DNA of 37,153 bases from an uncultured Methanomassiliicoccales archaeon (GTDB taxonomy: Archaea; Thermoplasmatota; Thermoplasmata; Methanomassiliicoccales; Methanomethylophilaceae). Both the position numbers and the translations under genes were made by a program. Of this stretch, positions 21,803 through 30,552 are shown piece after piece. How positions within the stretch are numbered: position 1 is the stretch's first letter; the number at the start of each line of letters is the position of its first letter. Location: positions 1 through 37,153 of the forward strand of contig CASFYI010000091.1 in assembly GCA_949298875.1 (NCBI GenBank), read 5' to 3'. Under the pieces are notes generated by a model. It had not been told where the DNA came from, did no database searches, and was given only the letters and a program-made list of their open reading frames with translations.

Positions 21803-23125
21803 ATGAGAGTACTCACCGTCGGAGGCGGAGGAAGGGAGCACGCCGCCGTGGAGGCGTTCCACAGGGCCGGCTCCGAGCTGTACTGCGTCATGAAGAACGC
21901 CAACCCCGGCATCCTCGCCAGGGCCAAGGGCCATCTCCTGTGCGACGAGAAGGACGTCGCCAAGGTCGTGGAGTTCGCCAAGGCGAACGACATAGAACTC
22001 GCTTTCATCGGCCCCGAGGCCCCGCTCGGCGAGGGCATCGTCGATGCCCTCGAGGCAGCCGGCATCAGATGCGCCTCCCCCACGAAGGCCGCCGCCAGGA
22101 TAGAGACCTCCAAATCATTCATGAGGGAGCTCGTGGAGAGGCACGGCATCGACGGGAACCTCTCCTACGCCAGCTTCGACAACGCAGAGGATGCCGAGGC
22201 GTATCTGAAAGGAATAGACCACGAGATCGTCGTCAAGCCCGTCGGCCTCACCGGCGGCAAGGGCGTCAAGGTCCAGGGCGAGCACCTCCACGGCTTCGAC
22301 GAGACCATGGAGTACGTCAGGGAGATCTTCGACGGCAACATCGGCGGCGCCGGGGTCATCCTGGAGGAGAGGGCGGTGGGCGAGGAGTTCACCCAGATGG
22401 TCTTCTCCGACGGGAAGAACGTCGTCCCCATGCCTCTGGTCCAGGACCACAAGAGGGCCTACGAGGGCGATGTCGGCCCGAACACCGGCGGGATGGGCTC
22501 CTACACCGACGCGGACCATCTCCTCCCGTTCATCGGCGAGGACGACCGCAGGAAGGCCATCGCCATCGTCCAGTCCATCGTGGACGCCCTGGCCGAGGAG
22601 GGCTGCCCCTACCGCGGCGTGATGTACGGCCAGTTCATGCTCACCGTCAACGGCCCCAAGATCATCGAGATCAACGCCAGGTTCGGCGACCCGGAGGCCA
22701 TGAACGTCCTGACCGTCCTCGACTCCAACTTCGAGGACATCTGCTGGAGGATGGCCACCGGCACGCTGGACGCGGGCGCGGAGTTCTCCCCCAAGGCGAC
22801 CGTCTGCAAGTACGTCGTCCCGAAGGGATACGGAGTCAAGTCCGAGGCCGGACACGAGATCTCCGTCGACGAGGAGGCCATCCGCGGATGCGGAGCCGTG
22901 GCGTACTACGCGAACGTCGACATGAAGGACGGGAAGCTCGTCACCGGCACCTCCAGGTCCATAGGGGTGGTCGGAATCGGCGACTCCATCGAGGAGGCCG
23001 AGGCCAACTGCGAGAGGGCCCTCGCGCATGTGAGGTGCGACGCGGTGTTCGTCCGCCACGACATCGGCACCCGCGAGCTGGTCCAGCGCAGGGTCGACCA
23101 CATGAAGGCCCTCAGATCCGCATGA
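21803..23125 (+). CDS. purD: Phosphoribosylamine-glycine ligase (GAR synthetase)
   Basis: A 440-residue PurD, which joins glycine to phosphoribosylamine with ATP in the second step of purine synthesis. It starts with the Rossmann-like MRVLTVGGGGREHA; the ATP-grasp domain has EIVVKPVGLTGGKGV, the substrate motif GPNTGGMGSY near 229, and the metal-binding IIEINARFGDPE near 290. The C-terminal domain contains SIGVVGIGDSIEEAEANCE. Length and motifs are complete. It is the second gene of the hypB operon and overlaps truA by ATGA. Its pairing with hypB is not functional in any obvious way. Confidence 0.96.
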   Translation: MRVLTVGGGGREHAAVEAFHRAGSELYCVMKNANPGILARAKGHLLCDEKDVAKVVEFAKANDIELAFIGPEAPLGEGIVDALEAAGIRCASPTKAAARIETSKSFMRELVERHGIDGNLSYASFDNAEDAEAYLKGIDHEIVVKPVGLTGGKGVKVQGEHLHGFDETMEYVREIFDGNIGGAGVILEERAVGEEFTQMVFSDGKNVVPMPLVQDHKRAYEGDVGPNTGGMGSYTDADHLLPFIGEDDRRKAIAIVQSIVDALAEEGCPYRGVMYGQFMLTVNGPKIIEINARFGDPEAMNVLTVLDSNFEDICWRMATGTLDAGAEFSPKATVCKYVVPKGYGVKSEAGHEISVDEEAIRGCGAVAYYANVDMKDGKLVTGTSRSIGVVGIGDSIEEAEANCERALAHVRCDAVFVRHDIGTRELVQRRVDHMKALRSA

Positions 23126-24033
23126 CGGACATAGCCGTCAGGGTCGCCTACCGCGGCGAGGGGTTCTACGGGTCGCAGATGCAGCCCGGGCTCCCCACCG
23201 TGGAGGGGACCCTGCTGGCGAACATCGTCCGCGTGACCGAGATGGAACCTGAGGACATCTGCCTCAGGCTCGCCAGCCGCACGGACAAGGGGGTCAGCGC
23301 CACTGGCAACGTCGCATCCTTCGAGAGCGGCGGAGCCGACCCCGTCAACCTTCTCAAGGCGCTCAACTCGGTGCACGGCGGCGTGCTGTGCACCGCCTAC
23401 ACGAAGGTGGACGACGGATTCACGCCGCGCCACGCGGACCGCAGGACCTACGAGTACGTCGCCAAGGCCCGCGGACTCGATGCGGACGTGGCGAACGAGT
23501 GTCTCTCCATGTTCCGCGGGAGGAGGGACTTCTCCGGCTTCTGCAAGGCCGAGGGGAAGGATCCGGTCATCGATCTCACGAGGGCGGACGCCGTCGTGGA
23601 CGGCGACGTCCTGATAATGACCTTCGAGGCGGACCACTTCCTCTGGAACATGGTCCGCAGGATATCCGCCGCGGTCCTCCGCGCTGCATCCGGCAGGATG
23701 CCCGTGTCCAGGATAGAGGAAGCCCTCGCCGGCGGTTGGTCCAACTTCGGGATAGCCCCGGCCGAGGGACTGACCCTCACCGACGTGTTCTACGATGGGT
23801 TGGACTTCACCCCGTCCCCCGACCCGGCCCTCGCATACAGGAAGGCGGACGGGCTGTACTCGGCGAGGCTCGCCGAGAGGTTCTACGGGAAGCTCCGAAG
23901 GGAGCCCCGATCTCAAAGGAATCCAGAAGTAAGGGGTTTCGAAGTGGTTTCGGCGGGTCTCCCCGCCTGGCGCATCAGCGCCTGGACTTGGGCTTGCCGT
24001 AGTTCTTCACGGGCTTCCTGTAGACCCAGATGA
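23122..24033 (+). CDS. truA: tRNA pseudouridine synthase A
   Basis: TruA, which makes pseudouridine at tRNA positions 38-40. The catalytic motif ASRTDKGVSA has Asp55; other family blocks are RRTYEYVAKA, GRRDFSGFCKAE, and FLWNMVRRISAAVLRAASGRM. The frame encodes 303 residues; the recognisable enzyme ends near LAERFYGKLRRE, about residue 264. The last 40 residues look non-native: they run through the hairpin at 23952-23967 and are antisense to the end of the convergent gene (59-bp overlap). Either the native stop was lost or the tail is tolerated. It starts inside the purD stop (ATGA). Confidence 0.93.
   Translation: MTDIAVRVAYRGEGFYGSQMQPGLPTVEGTLLANIVRVTEMEPEDICLRLASRTDKGVSATGNVASFESGGADPVNLLKALNSVHGGVLCTAYTKVDDGFTPRHADRRTYEYVAKARGLDADVANECLSMFRGRRDFSGFCKAEGKDPVIDLTRADAVVDGDVLIMTFEADHFLWNMVRRISAAVLRAASGRMPVSRIEEALAGGWSNFGIAPAEGLTLTDVFYDGLDFTPSPDPALAYRKADGLYSARLAERFYGKLRREPRSQRNPEVRGFEVVSAGLPAWRISAWTWACRSSSRASCRPR
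23952..23967 (-). terminator. Hairpin after the anchored secreted protein gene
   Basis: GGCGGG-TCTC-CCCGCC, a 6-bp stem with a 4-nt loop, 8 nt past the stop codon on the minus strand. In the other direction it lies inside the extended truA reading frame. A 15-16 nt element right beside it (23931-23947) matches the one near the gatE hairpin. Confidence 0.5.
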
Positions 24034-24802
24034 TGACCAGGGCCAGCAGGATGATCACGATCACGAGGAGCGCGACCCACATGGTGTAGCTGCTGTCTCC
24101 GATGTAGAAGGTGTACTCCTCACCGAGACCGCTGATGGTGACCATGTTGCCGTCGTCGGCCGGCTGCAGGGAGAAGGTGTAGGCACCCTCCCCGGCGTCG
24201 ATGACCCAGTCGTAGGTGACGGTGGTGGAGCCCTCCTTCGCGAGGTTGAAGGTGGTGTAGCTGTCCTCGATCCTCTCGCCGTTGACGTAGAAGTACACGC
24301 CGTACCCGGTGAGGTCCTGCCCGGACTCGTTGGTCAGGGTGACGCTCAGGGTGATGGGCTCGACGACCTTGATGTCGAAGGTGTCCTCCTTGGCCAGGTC
24401 CTCGGCGGGGATGTCGACGGTCTCCCCCTCGTCGTCGGTGTAGGATGCCTCCACGTCGTAGGTGACGATCAGCTTGTAGCTGCCGGCGGTGTCCGGGGCG
24501 TCGACGGTGAGGGTGGCGGAGCCACCGTTGTCGAGGTCCCCGGAGCTGGGGCTGACGCCGTTGCTGATGGTCTCGCCGGACGAGTCCACGAGCTTCGCAT
24601 CGTAGGAGATGGCCATGGAGAGGTCCTGGTACGAGTCGTAGTCGTGGTTGGTGTAGGTGATCGTGTACTCCGCGTCGTCCCCGGTGCCGATGACCGGGTC
24701 GCCGTCCACGTTGGAGTAGACGGCGTCGGTCTCGGCGATGGGCACGAGGCAGGCGGCGAGGATCGCCGCGAGGGCGATCACAGCGATTGTCTTGATGTTC
24801 AT
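23975..24802 (-). CDS. Secreted beta-sandwich protein with C-terminal membrane anchor
   Basis: A 275-residue protein, not recognised as a defined family. Residues 1-27 are a signal peptide (TIAVIALAAILAACLVPIAE). Two beta-sandwich regions follow, similar to CARDB-type domains: about 30-125 (DAEYTITYTNHDYDSYQDLS...TAGSYKLIVTYDV) and 135-230 (ITLSVTLTNESGQDLTGYGV...GAYTFSLQP). A membrane helix at about 242-264 (VALLVIVIILLALVIIWV) ends in a basic tail, so most of the protein is outside. Its ATG overlaps the stop of the STT3-like gene (ATGA), so the two are made together and probably act together at the cell surface. Many Asn-X-Ser/Thr sites are not obvious. Confidence 0.78.
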   Translation of the reverse strand: MNIKTIAVIALAAILAACLVPIAETDAVYSNVDGDPVIGTGDDAEYTITYTNHDYDSYQDLSMAISYDAKLVDSSGETISNGVSPSSGDLDNGGSATLTVDAPDTAGSYKLIVTYDVEASYTDDEGETVDIPAEDLAKEDTFDIKVVEPITLSVTLTNESGQDLTGYGVYFYVNGERIEDSYTTFNLAKEGSTTVTYDWVIDAGEGAYTFSLQPADDGNMVTISGLGEEYTFYIGDSSYTMWVALLVIVIILLALVIIWVYRKPVKNYGKPKSRR

Positions 24803-27800
24803 CTGCGTGCAAACACCCCCCTCTTGCTGGCGAGCCAGAAGGCAGCGATTATCATGAGGATGATCACAGCGACGAGGAACCAGACTCCCGAGGGGATTCC
24901 GGACCTCTCGTCGATCGCGTCCCCTCCGCTGACACCGGAGTCGTCCACGGTGACGGAGATCTCCTGAGGCTCGAGGGCCTTGGTGCTGCTCGCGTCTCCG
25001 GAGATGGTGACGGTGATTCCCTGCACGGGCGAGGAGGCGACCTTGCCGTCCTCGTCGGGGTCGGCGCCCATCTGCATGAGCGCGACGTAATAGGTGACGG
25101 TCTGGAGTCCGTAGATGGTGACCTCGGCGCCGGCCTCGGCGACGAGGGTTCCGTCGGCGTCCATGACGGTGGCGTACCATCCGGTGGGGGCGGTGAAGCC
25201 GATCTGGACGTTCTTGGCGTAGACGTCCTTGTTGACGAAGGTCACGGCGTACATGTACTGGGATGCGGAGATCCTGTCGTTGGCCGCTCCCTCATCCCCT
25301 GCGTAGAGGATGTCCATGCCCTCGCTGCCGGTGGCAGGGGCGGAGTTCTCGGTGATGGCCTCGGTGACCGTGTTCGTTCCGTTGATGTCGGAGACGATCA
25401 GGTCCACGCCGTCCAGACCGGGCGCGACGGTGGCCGCGTCGTAGTATCCGGTGGCGGTGGACTGCTTGGACTCTCCGGCGGGGACGGTCACGGTGACCCC
25501 CTTGTCGAGGGACCAGGCGGTTCCCGCGGAGACGGCATAGGTCATGTCCGTCTTGCCGTTGTTGGTGACGGTGAACTGGACGGTGGCCCTTCCGTCGACG
25601 AACTCGGCGCTGTCGATGGCGACCTCGAAGGCGGGCTCGTCCTCCTCCTCGGAGTCGTCTGCGGGAGCGTCGGAGCTCAGGACTGAGATGTTCCTGATGC
25701 ATCCGTCCCTCATGTTGATGAGGTCCTCGGTGGCGGTGAACCAGTGCTCGACGGAGGCGACGGTGGCGCTGACCTCGACGGTCGCGGTGACGTCGTTCAT
25801 GTCGGCCGGGAGCCTGAGGGTGAAGGCGCCGTCGGTGACGTCGAACTGCCTCTTGACATCCCCGGACTCGACGGTGATGGTTCCGTCGGCGTTGATTCCG
25901 ACGTATCCGGTGACCTCCATGACGCTCTGGGTGGCCTTCATGTCGAGGGTCACGGCCTCGCGGGAGTCGCCGGTGAGGTCGACGTATCCGTAGGCGATCT
26001 TGACGTCGCTGGCGTCGGAGCGGTTGGTGGAGGTGATGTAGTACTCGTATCCGGTCTCGAGGTAGTATCCTCCGTCGAAGGCGTGGTAGGATCCCTCGGT
26101 CTCGATCGAGATGGCATCGGACTCGTTCTTCTGGATGTTGGCGGTGACGACCTCGACGACGTCCAGTCCGACGAACTCGGTCTGGCCGGGGTAGAGGTAA
26201 ACGGTTCCGCTGAAGTAGTATCCGGTGGCTCCGTCGATGGTGATCTCGTACTCGCCGGGGCAGAGATCCTTGGCGACTCCTGCCTCCATCGTGATGGGCT
26301 CGTCTCCCTCGTAGAAGTCGAGCTCGGCGTCGTAGTCCAGGGTGACGGACTGCTGCTTGACGACGTTCTCCTGGTCCTTGTCGGTGTATCCGACGTACTG
26401 GATGGTCACCGTACCGGCGCTCGTGTTGGACGAGCCGGCGGACACGGACCTGACCATATCGCTGCAGGCGAAGTACTTGTTGCCCTCGCTGTAGGTTCCG
26501 TCGGCGTTGTTGAAGCTGACGGTGGACTCGATGCCGTCGGGGATGTAGTAGTACGCGACACCGCTGGTGTTGGTCATGGAGACGACCTGGTACTCCTTCT
26601 CCTGGTAGGTGTAGGTGATCATTCCCTTGACGAAGGGCAGGTTGACGTTGCCGTCCCCGGTGGCGGAGTCGTACCTGAGGGTGGAGCTGACCCTCCTTCC
26701 GTCGACGGTGGCGAGGTCGCCGAGCTCGGTGCTGGTGCCACTGACGTTGGCGGATCCGAGGTAGACCCTGTCGCCGCTGTTGTAGGCGTTGACGTTGTAG
26801 CTGCCGGTGGGCATGAGGGCGGTGAACGCGCCGTCCTTGTCGGTGGTCGCCTTGACGGTGAATCCGCTCTCGTCGTAGAACATGACGGTTCCGGACTCGC
26901 CGTCCTCCCCGTCCTTGAGCGTTCCGGTGACCTTGGAGTACTGTCCGCTCTGGAGAGCGACGGAGTCTCCTCCGGTGTAGACCGCGTAGTAGACGGTGGT
27001 TCCGCTGACTCCGTAGATGCTGTAGGTCATGTCCTCCGTACCGATGCTGTAGGGCACGTCGAAGGTGCCGTTCTCCACATCGGAGACCGTGCTGAACTCG
27101 CCGGCGTAGACGGCGAGGGCGACGCCCTCGGGGGCGTTGTCGATGCTGACGGTCCTGGACTCGTAGGCGGTCATGGTGACGCTCCTGTTGGAGCTGCTGG
27201 CGTTCTGGACGTTGGAGGTCATGGAGACCAGCCCGTTGCCCAGGGAGACGGTGTACTTGCCGGGGATCACGTTGATCTCGGCCTTTCCGTCCTCGCCGAT
27301 GGCGGTGCTGAACTGAGCGCCGGTGACGGTGTTTGTGGCGATGACCACGGGGGCCTCCTCGTAGGAGGTTCCGTCGATCACGTTGTCGTAGACGTCCTCG
27401 ACCGTCGCGGTGATCTTCTTGGTGGCGGGGGCGATGACGATTCCGGTGGTGTCGCCGGGGTGGATCGTGACGGATCCGGACCCGAGGGAGGTTCCGTCGG
27501 CCCCATAGAGGATGTAGCTGTATGTTCCGGGCAGGACGTTCTCGATCCTGACCTCACCGTTGGTGATCGGGACCTCGACGTCCTCGGGCTCCGCACCTCC
27601 GCTGAGGGTGAGCATCATGTCCTCGGCATCGTAGATCTCGCCGTTGACCTGGACCTCGCCGGTGGCGACGGCGTCCGGGATCTCGGTGACCTGCTGGACG
27701 GCGGAGGATGTGAAGGAGTCGACGAGCACGTCGCCGATGCTGATGTCCACGCGGTAGTCGCCGCTGGGGACGAGCGCGCTGTAGGCGCCGTCGCGGACGG

Positions 27801-30417
27801 CGGTCTCGGAGTAGAGCACGTAGTCGCCGTAGACATCGCTGTACTGGTAGACGGAGACGGTGGCTCCGGAGACGGCCTCGCCGGAGGACTGCTGGACCTG
27901 TCCGGTAAGGACGGTCGTGTCCTCGGAGACGCCGGTGTACTCGAGCATGACATAGCAGGCGAGGTAGTTGATCGTTCCACCCTCGTTCTCCTGCTTCTCC
28001 ATGGCCTCCCAGCCGTCCATGTACTCCCAGCCGTCGGTGGTGCCGGTGGCATTGTCCTCGGCGTTGTACATGACGAGCCAGTTAGCGACGGAGAATCCGG
28101 CGAGCCCGTATCCGGGGATCGCCTTGACGGTTCCGTCGCTGTAGGCGAGCGCGGAGAGGTAGCTGTTGGAGCTGCTGAATCCGGCGTCGGCGGCGGAGGG
28201 TCCGATCATGGCCTTCCAGAGGAAGGTGTCGTACATGGCGGAGGTGTACACGGTGCTTCCGTAGTACGTGTTGTAGGAGTAGAACTGGGTCGCGGCTCCG
28301 TAGCCGTCGACGTTGTATCCGGCGAAGTAGCCGATGGTGGAGAAGCTGTCGCCGTCGCCGTAGGAGAGCGGGAGCATGGATCCGTCCAGGAGGACGTAGC
28401 CGATGCGGTCGCCGCTGGCGTCGCAGACGGCCTCGTAAGCGTCGCAGATCGCCTTCTCGTCCATTCCGGAGAGGATGACGTTCATGCTGGCGAGGTACAC
28501 GGCGTTCTCGTCGGTGATGTCGGACCTGACGCTTCCGTAGGTCTCGGGGTCGGCCTCGATGTCGGCCTTGGCGGATGCGGGATCGGCCACGTAGGCCCTG
28601 ATGGCGTCGTAGACGGCGGCGTCCATGCATGCGGAGAAGTCCATGCCGTCGTTGGACATGATGATGCGGAGCATCATCGCGGCGACCGCTCCGGCGGATC
28701 CGTCGGCGAGGTAGACGTGCGAGGACGCGGTCGTGCCGTTGCCGAGGGCGTCGTTGACATTCTCGAAGCCTCCCTGGGAGACAGAGTCGTAGACGTTGTC
28801 GATCCAGGAGACGAGGGCGCCGTCCTTGGGAGCGTCCTCCCAGGAGTCCCAGATGTCCCCGACGGGGTAGGAGTCTCCGGTGGCGATGGTGAAGTTGGTG
28901 TTGCCGGTGTAGAAGTGGTCGCCCTCGGTGTTGGAGGGGGATCCAGCATCGACCGCGAAGCTGACGTTCGGGACGATGACCAGGCAGACCACGACGATGA
29001 CGGATGCGAAGGGGAGGGGCTTGATGAGCTTCCTGAAGCAGCCGGGGAATCCGGCGGCCCTGATGTTGGAGGCCCAGTCCCTGAGCTTGGCGGCCCTGAG
29101 GACCTTGACGATGACGGCTCCGGCGCCGACGCCGAAGACGCAGGCGACCACGGCGGCGTTGTCGTAGCTGGTCCAGGTCGCGAAGAACATCACGAACAGC
29201 CAGACGACCATGAGGAGCTGGGTAGCGGAGTGGTCCCTCCTGAGGTAGACGTAGCTCTCGTAGAGGGCCAGGCAGATCGGGAGCCACATGGTCAGCCAGC
29301 CGTAGTAGGCGGCGACGTTGGACATGGACACGCGGTCGCTGACCAGCTGGTCCATGGTGCCCGCGTAGGGCGAGTTCCCGAAGATGAAGTCGTCGAACAT
29401 CTCGGGCGCGGCGACCGCGAGGGCGACGCAGAGCACGAGGAACACGACGACGAGTGCGGGGATGGTGGCGACCCAGGGCTTGGACCTGAGCGCCATGAAC
29501 ACGAGCGTGAACACGACGGAGACGACGGCGACGAACAGCGATCCGGAGTAGACCGTGTCCATCAGGCCGGCGGGGACGTAGTACGCGGCGGGGATGAGGG
29601 CGCCGACGAGGATCGCGACGCAGTACCCGAGCGTGATGCCCGTGAAGTCCTTGCCCCTGATGCGGGAGGCCACGGCCTGGAGGACCATGGCGACCGCGAG
29701 CATGACGATCACGATGCGGAACCCGTTCCAGGTCAGCGCGGACAGCATCACGAAGACGCCGGCGATGAGACCGTAGAGCAGGACGCCCTTCTTGGCGGAA
29801 GCATCGGCGTCGGCGGCCTTGACCATCCTGATGAGGAAGTACACGGCGAAGGCCACCAGGAAGGCGGCCAGTGCGTACTCGTTACCGCTGGAGAACACGG
29901 AGGTGCTAATCGGGAGGGCCATGAAGGCCAGGACGAGCGCCGCTACGACACCTATCGTCTTGTCGAACAGCTCCTTGCCGATCATGTACACGGGGATGCA
30001 GAGGAGTGCCCCGAAGATGGGGTTCAGCACCGCCAGTGCGAACGATGCGGCCTCGGTGGTTCCCATGGAGCCCTGGAAGATCGAGGCGACGCCGGCCGCC
30101 AGGAAGTCCATGAGCGGGGGGACGTACAGGGAACCGCCGACGGGGTAGTTGACGGACATGTCCGTCATCGACCATGAGCCGGCGAGGATGCTTTCAATCA
30201 CATGCAGGTGATACTGTGCACTCGAACCCCCGGACAGGGCATAGTTCCCATCCGCGGAGACGCCGTAGGCCATCACGAAACGCAGCAGGAACGCCACGAC
30301 GACGATGACCGCCAGTGCGAGTACACACCAGTGGCATCTAAGCCACCCGTTGCCGCTTCTATCGCGGTCGGCCCCCTTCTCAGCGGGGGCGGCTGACTCT
30401 TTTCCGAATTTGCGCAT
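24799..30417 (-). CDS. STT3/AglB-like membrane protein with ~1000-residue extracellular repeat region
   Basis: A 1872-residue protein. Residues 30-500 hold about a dozen membrane helices in the STT3 oligosaccharyltransferase layout, with a conserved-looking first loop (AQYHLHVIESILAG, NYPVGGSLYVPPLMDF). Two catalytic landmarks are altered. The Asp before the YYH segment is Ser66 (SSAQYH), and WWDYG appears as WIDNV (538-542). Residues 500-860 are globular. Residues 860-1800 are tandem carboxypeptidase-regulatory/Ig-like beta units (GQVQQSSGEAVSGATVSVY, TGTLKDGEDGESGTVMFY). A final helix (FLVAVIILMIIAAFWLA) and RR end it. Ordinary AglB is about 900 residues. It could be a divergent glycosyltransferase or a non-catalytic surface protein built on that fold. 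A TATA box and GGAG precede the ATG. Confidence 0.82.
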   Translation of the reverse strand: MRKFGKESAAPAEKGADRDRSGNGWLRCHWCVLALAVIVVVAFLLRFVMAYGVSADGNYALSGGSSAQYHLHVIESILAGSWSMTDMSVNYPVGGSLYVPPLMDFLAAGVASIFQGSMGTTEAASFALAVLNPIFGALLCIPVYMIGKELFDKTIGVVAALVLAFMALPISTSVFSSGNEYALAAFLVAFAVYFLIRMVKAADADASAKKGVLLYGLIAGVFVMLSALTWNGFRIVIVMLAVAMVLQAVASRIRGKDFTGITLGYCVAILVGALIPAAYYVPAGLMDTVYSGSLFVAVVSVVFTLVFMALRSKPWVATIPALVVVFLVLCVALAVAAPEMFDDFIFGNSPYAGTMDQLVSDRVSMSNVAAYYGWLTMWLPICLALYESYVYLRRDHSATQLLMVVWLFVMFFATWTSYDNAAVVACVFGVGAGAVIVKVLRAAKLRDWASNIRAAGFPGCFRKLIKPLPFASVIVVVCLVIVPNVSFAVDAGSPSNTEGDHFYTGNTNFTIATGDSYPVGDIWDSWEDAPKDGALVSWIDNVYDSVSQGGFENVNDALGNGTTASSHVYLADGSAGAVAAMMLRIIMSNDGMDFSACMDAAVYDAIRAYVADPASAKADIEADPETYGSVRSDITDENAVYLASMNVILSGMDEKAICDAYEAVCDASGDRIGYVLLDGSMLPLSYGDGDSFSTIGYFAGYNVDGYGAATQFYSYNTYYGSTVYTSAMYDTFLWKAMIGPSAADAGFSSSNSYLSALAYSDGTVKAIPGYGLAGFSVANWLVMYNAEDNATGTTDGWEYMDGWEAMEKQENEGGTINYLACYVMLEYTGVSEDTTVLTGQVQQSSGEAVSGATVSVYQYSDVYGDYVLYSETAVRDGAYSALVPSGDYRVDISIGDVLVDSFTSSAVQQVTEIPDAVATGEVQVNGEIYDAEDMMLTLSGGAEPEDVEVPITNGEVRIENVLPGTYSYILYGADGTSLGSGSVTIHPGDTTGIVIAPATKKITATVEDVYDNVIDGTSYEEAPVVIATNTVTGAQFSTAIGEDGKAEINVIPGKYTVSLGNGLVSMTSNVQNASSSNRSVTMTAYESRTVSIDNAPEGVALAVYAGEFSTVSDVENGTFDVPYSIGTEDMTYSIYGVSGTTVYYAVYTGGDSVALQSGQYSKVTGTLKDGEDGESGTVMFYDESGFTVKATTDKDGAFTALMPTGSYNVNAYNSGDRVYLGSANVSGTSTELGDLATVDGRRVSSTLRYDSATGDGNVNLPFVKGMITYTYQEKEYQVVSMTNTSGVAYYYIPDGIESTVSFNNADGTYSEGNKYFACSDMVRSVSAGSSNTSAGTVTIQYVGYTDKDQENVVKQQSVTLDYDAELDFYEGDEPITMEAGVAKDLCPGEYEITIDGATGYYFSGTVYLYPGQTEFVGLDVVEVVTANIQKNESDAISIETEGSYHAFDGGYYLETGYEYYITSTNRSDASDVKIAYGYVDLTGDSREAVTLDMKATQSVMEVTGYVGINADGTITVESGDVKRQFDVTDGAFTLRLPADMNDVTATVEVSATVASVEHWFTATEDLINMRDGCIRNISVLSSDAPADDSEEEDEPAFEVAIDSAEFVDGRATVQFTVTNNGKTDMTYAVSAGTAWSLDKGVTVTVPAGESKQSTATGYYDAATVAPGLDGVDLIVSDINGTNTVTEAITENSAPATGSEGMDILYAGDEGAANDRISASQYMYAVTFVNKDVYAKNVQIGFTAPTGWYATVMDADGTLVAEAGAEVTIYGLQTVTYYVALMQMGADPDEDGKVASSPVQGITVTISGDASSTKALEPQEISVTVDDSGVSGGDAIDERSGIPSGVWFLVAVIILMIIAAFWLASKRGVFARR

Positions 30418-30464
30418 TCTAATAAGTCTCCGTCTCTTTAGAATGGGCGTTCATACAGGAACCT

Positions 30465-30474
30465 CTATAAAAAG
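30465..30474 (-). promoter_or_regulatory. TATA box of the STT3-like operon
   Basis: CTTTTTATAG on the minus strand, placing the transcript start near 30442 and leaving a leader of about 25 nt with a GGAG ribosome site 12 nt before the ATG. This is one of the few genes here that does not look leaderless. Confidence 0.55.
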
Positions 30475-30505
30475 GGCACCCTGGGTCATTTTATTATAAT
30501 AAGAA

Positions 30506-30534
30506 CGCGCGCGCACCCACACACGGTACGCGCG
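30506..30534 (-). terminator. Hairpin and T-rich run after pyrF
   Basis: CGCGCG arms at the two ends of this alternating C/G-rich stretch can pair around a 15-nt loop. On the minus strand they are followed by TTCTTATTATAAT, a U-rich run in the RNA. The element starts 18 nt past the pyrF stop. Confidence 0.45.
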
Positions 30535-30552
30535 ATTGTGTTTGACGGACCG

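Noticed and set aside
25744-30177. A 1477-residue plus-strand open frame
   Set aside because: It is antisense to the STT3-like gene and is mostly Gly/Val/Asp/Leu repeats, as expected from the complement of its GC-rich codons; no domain is visible.
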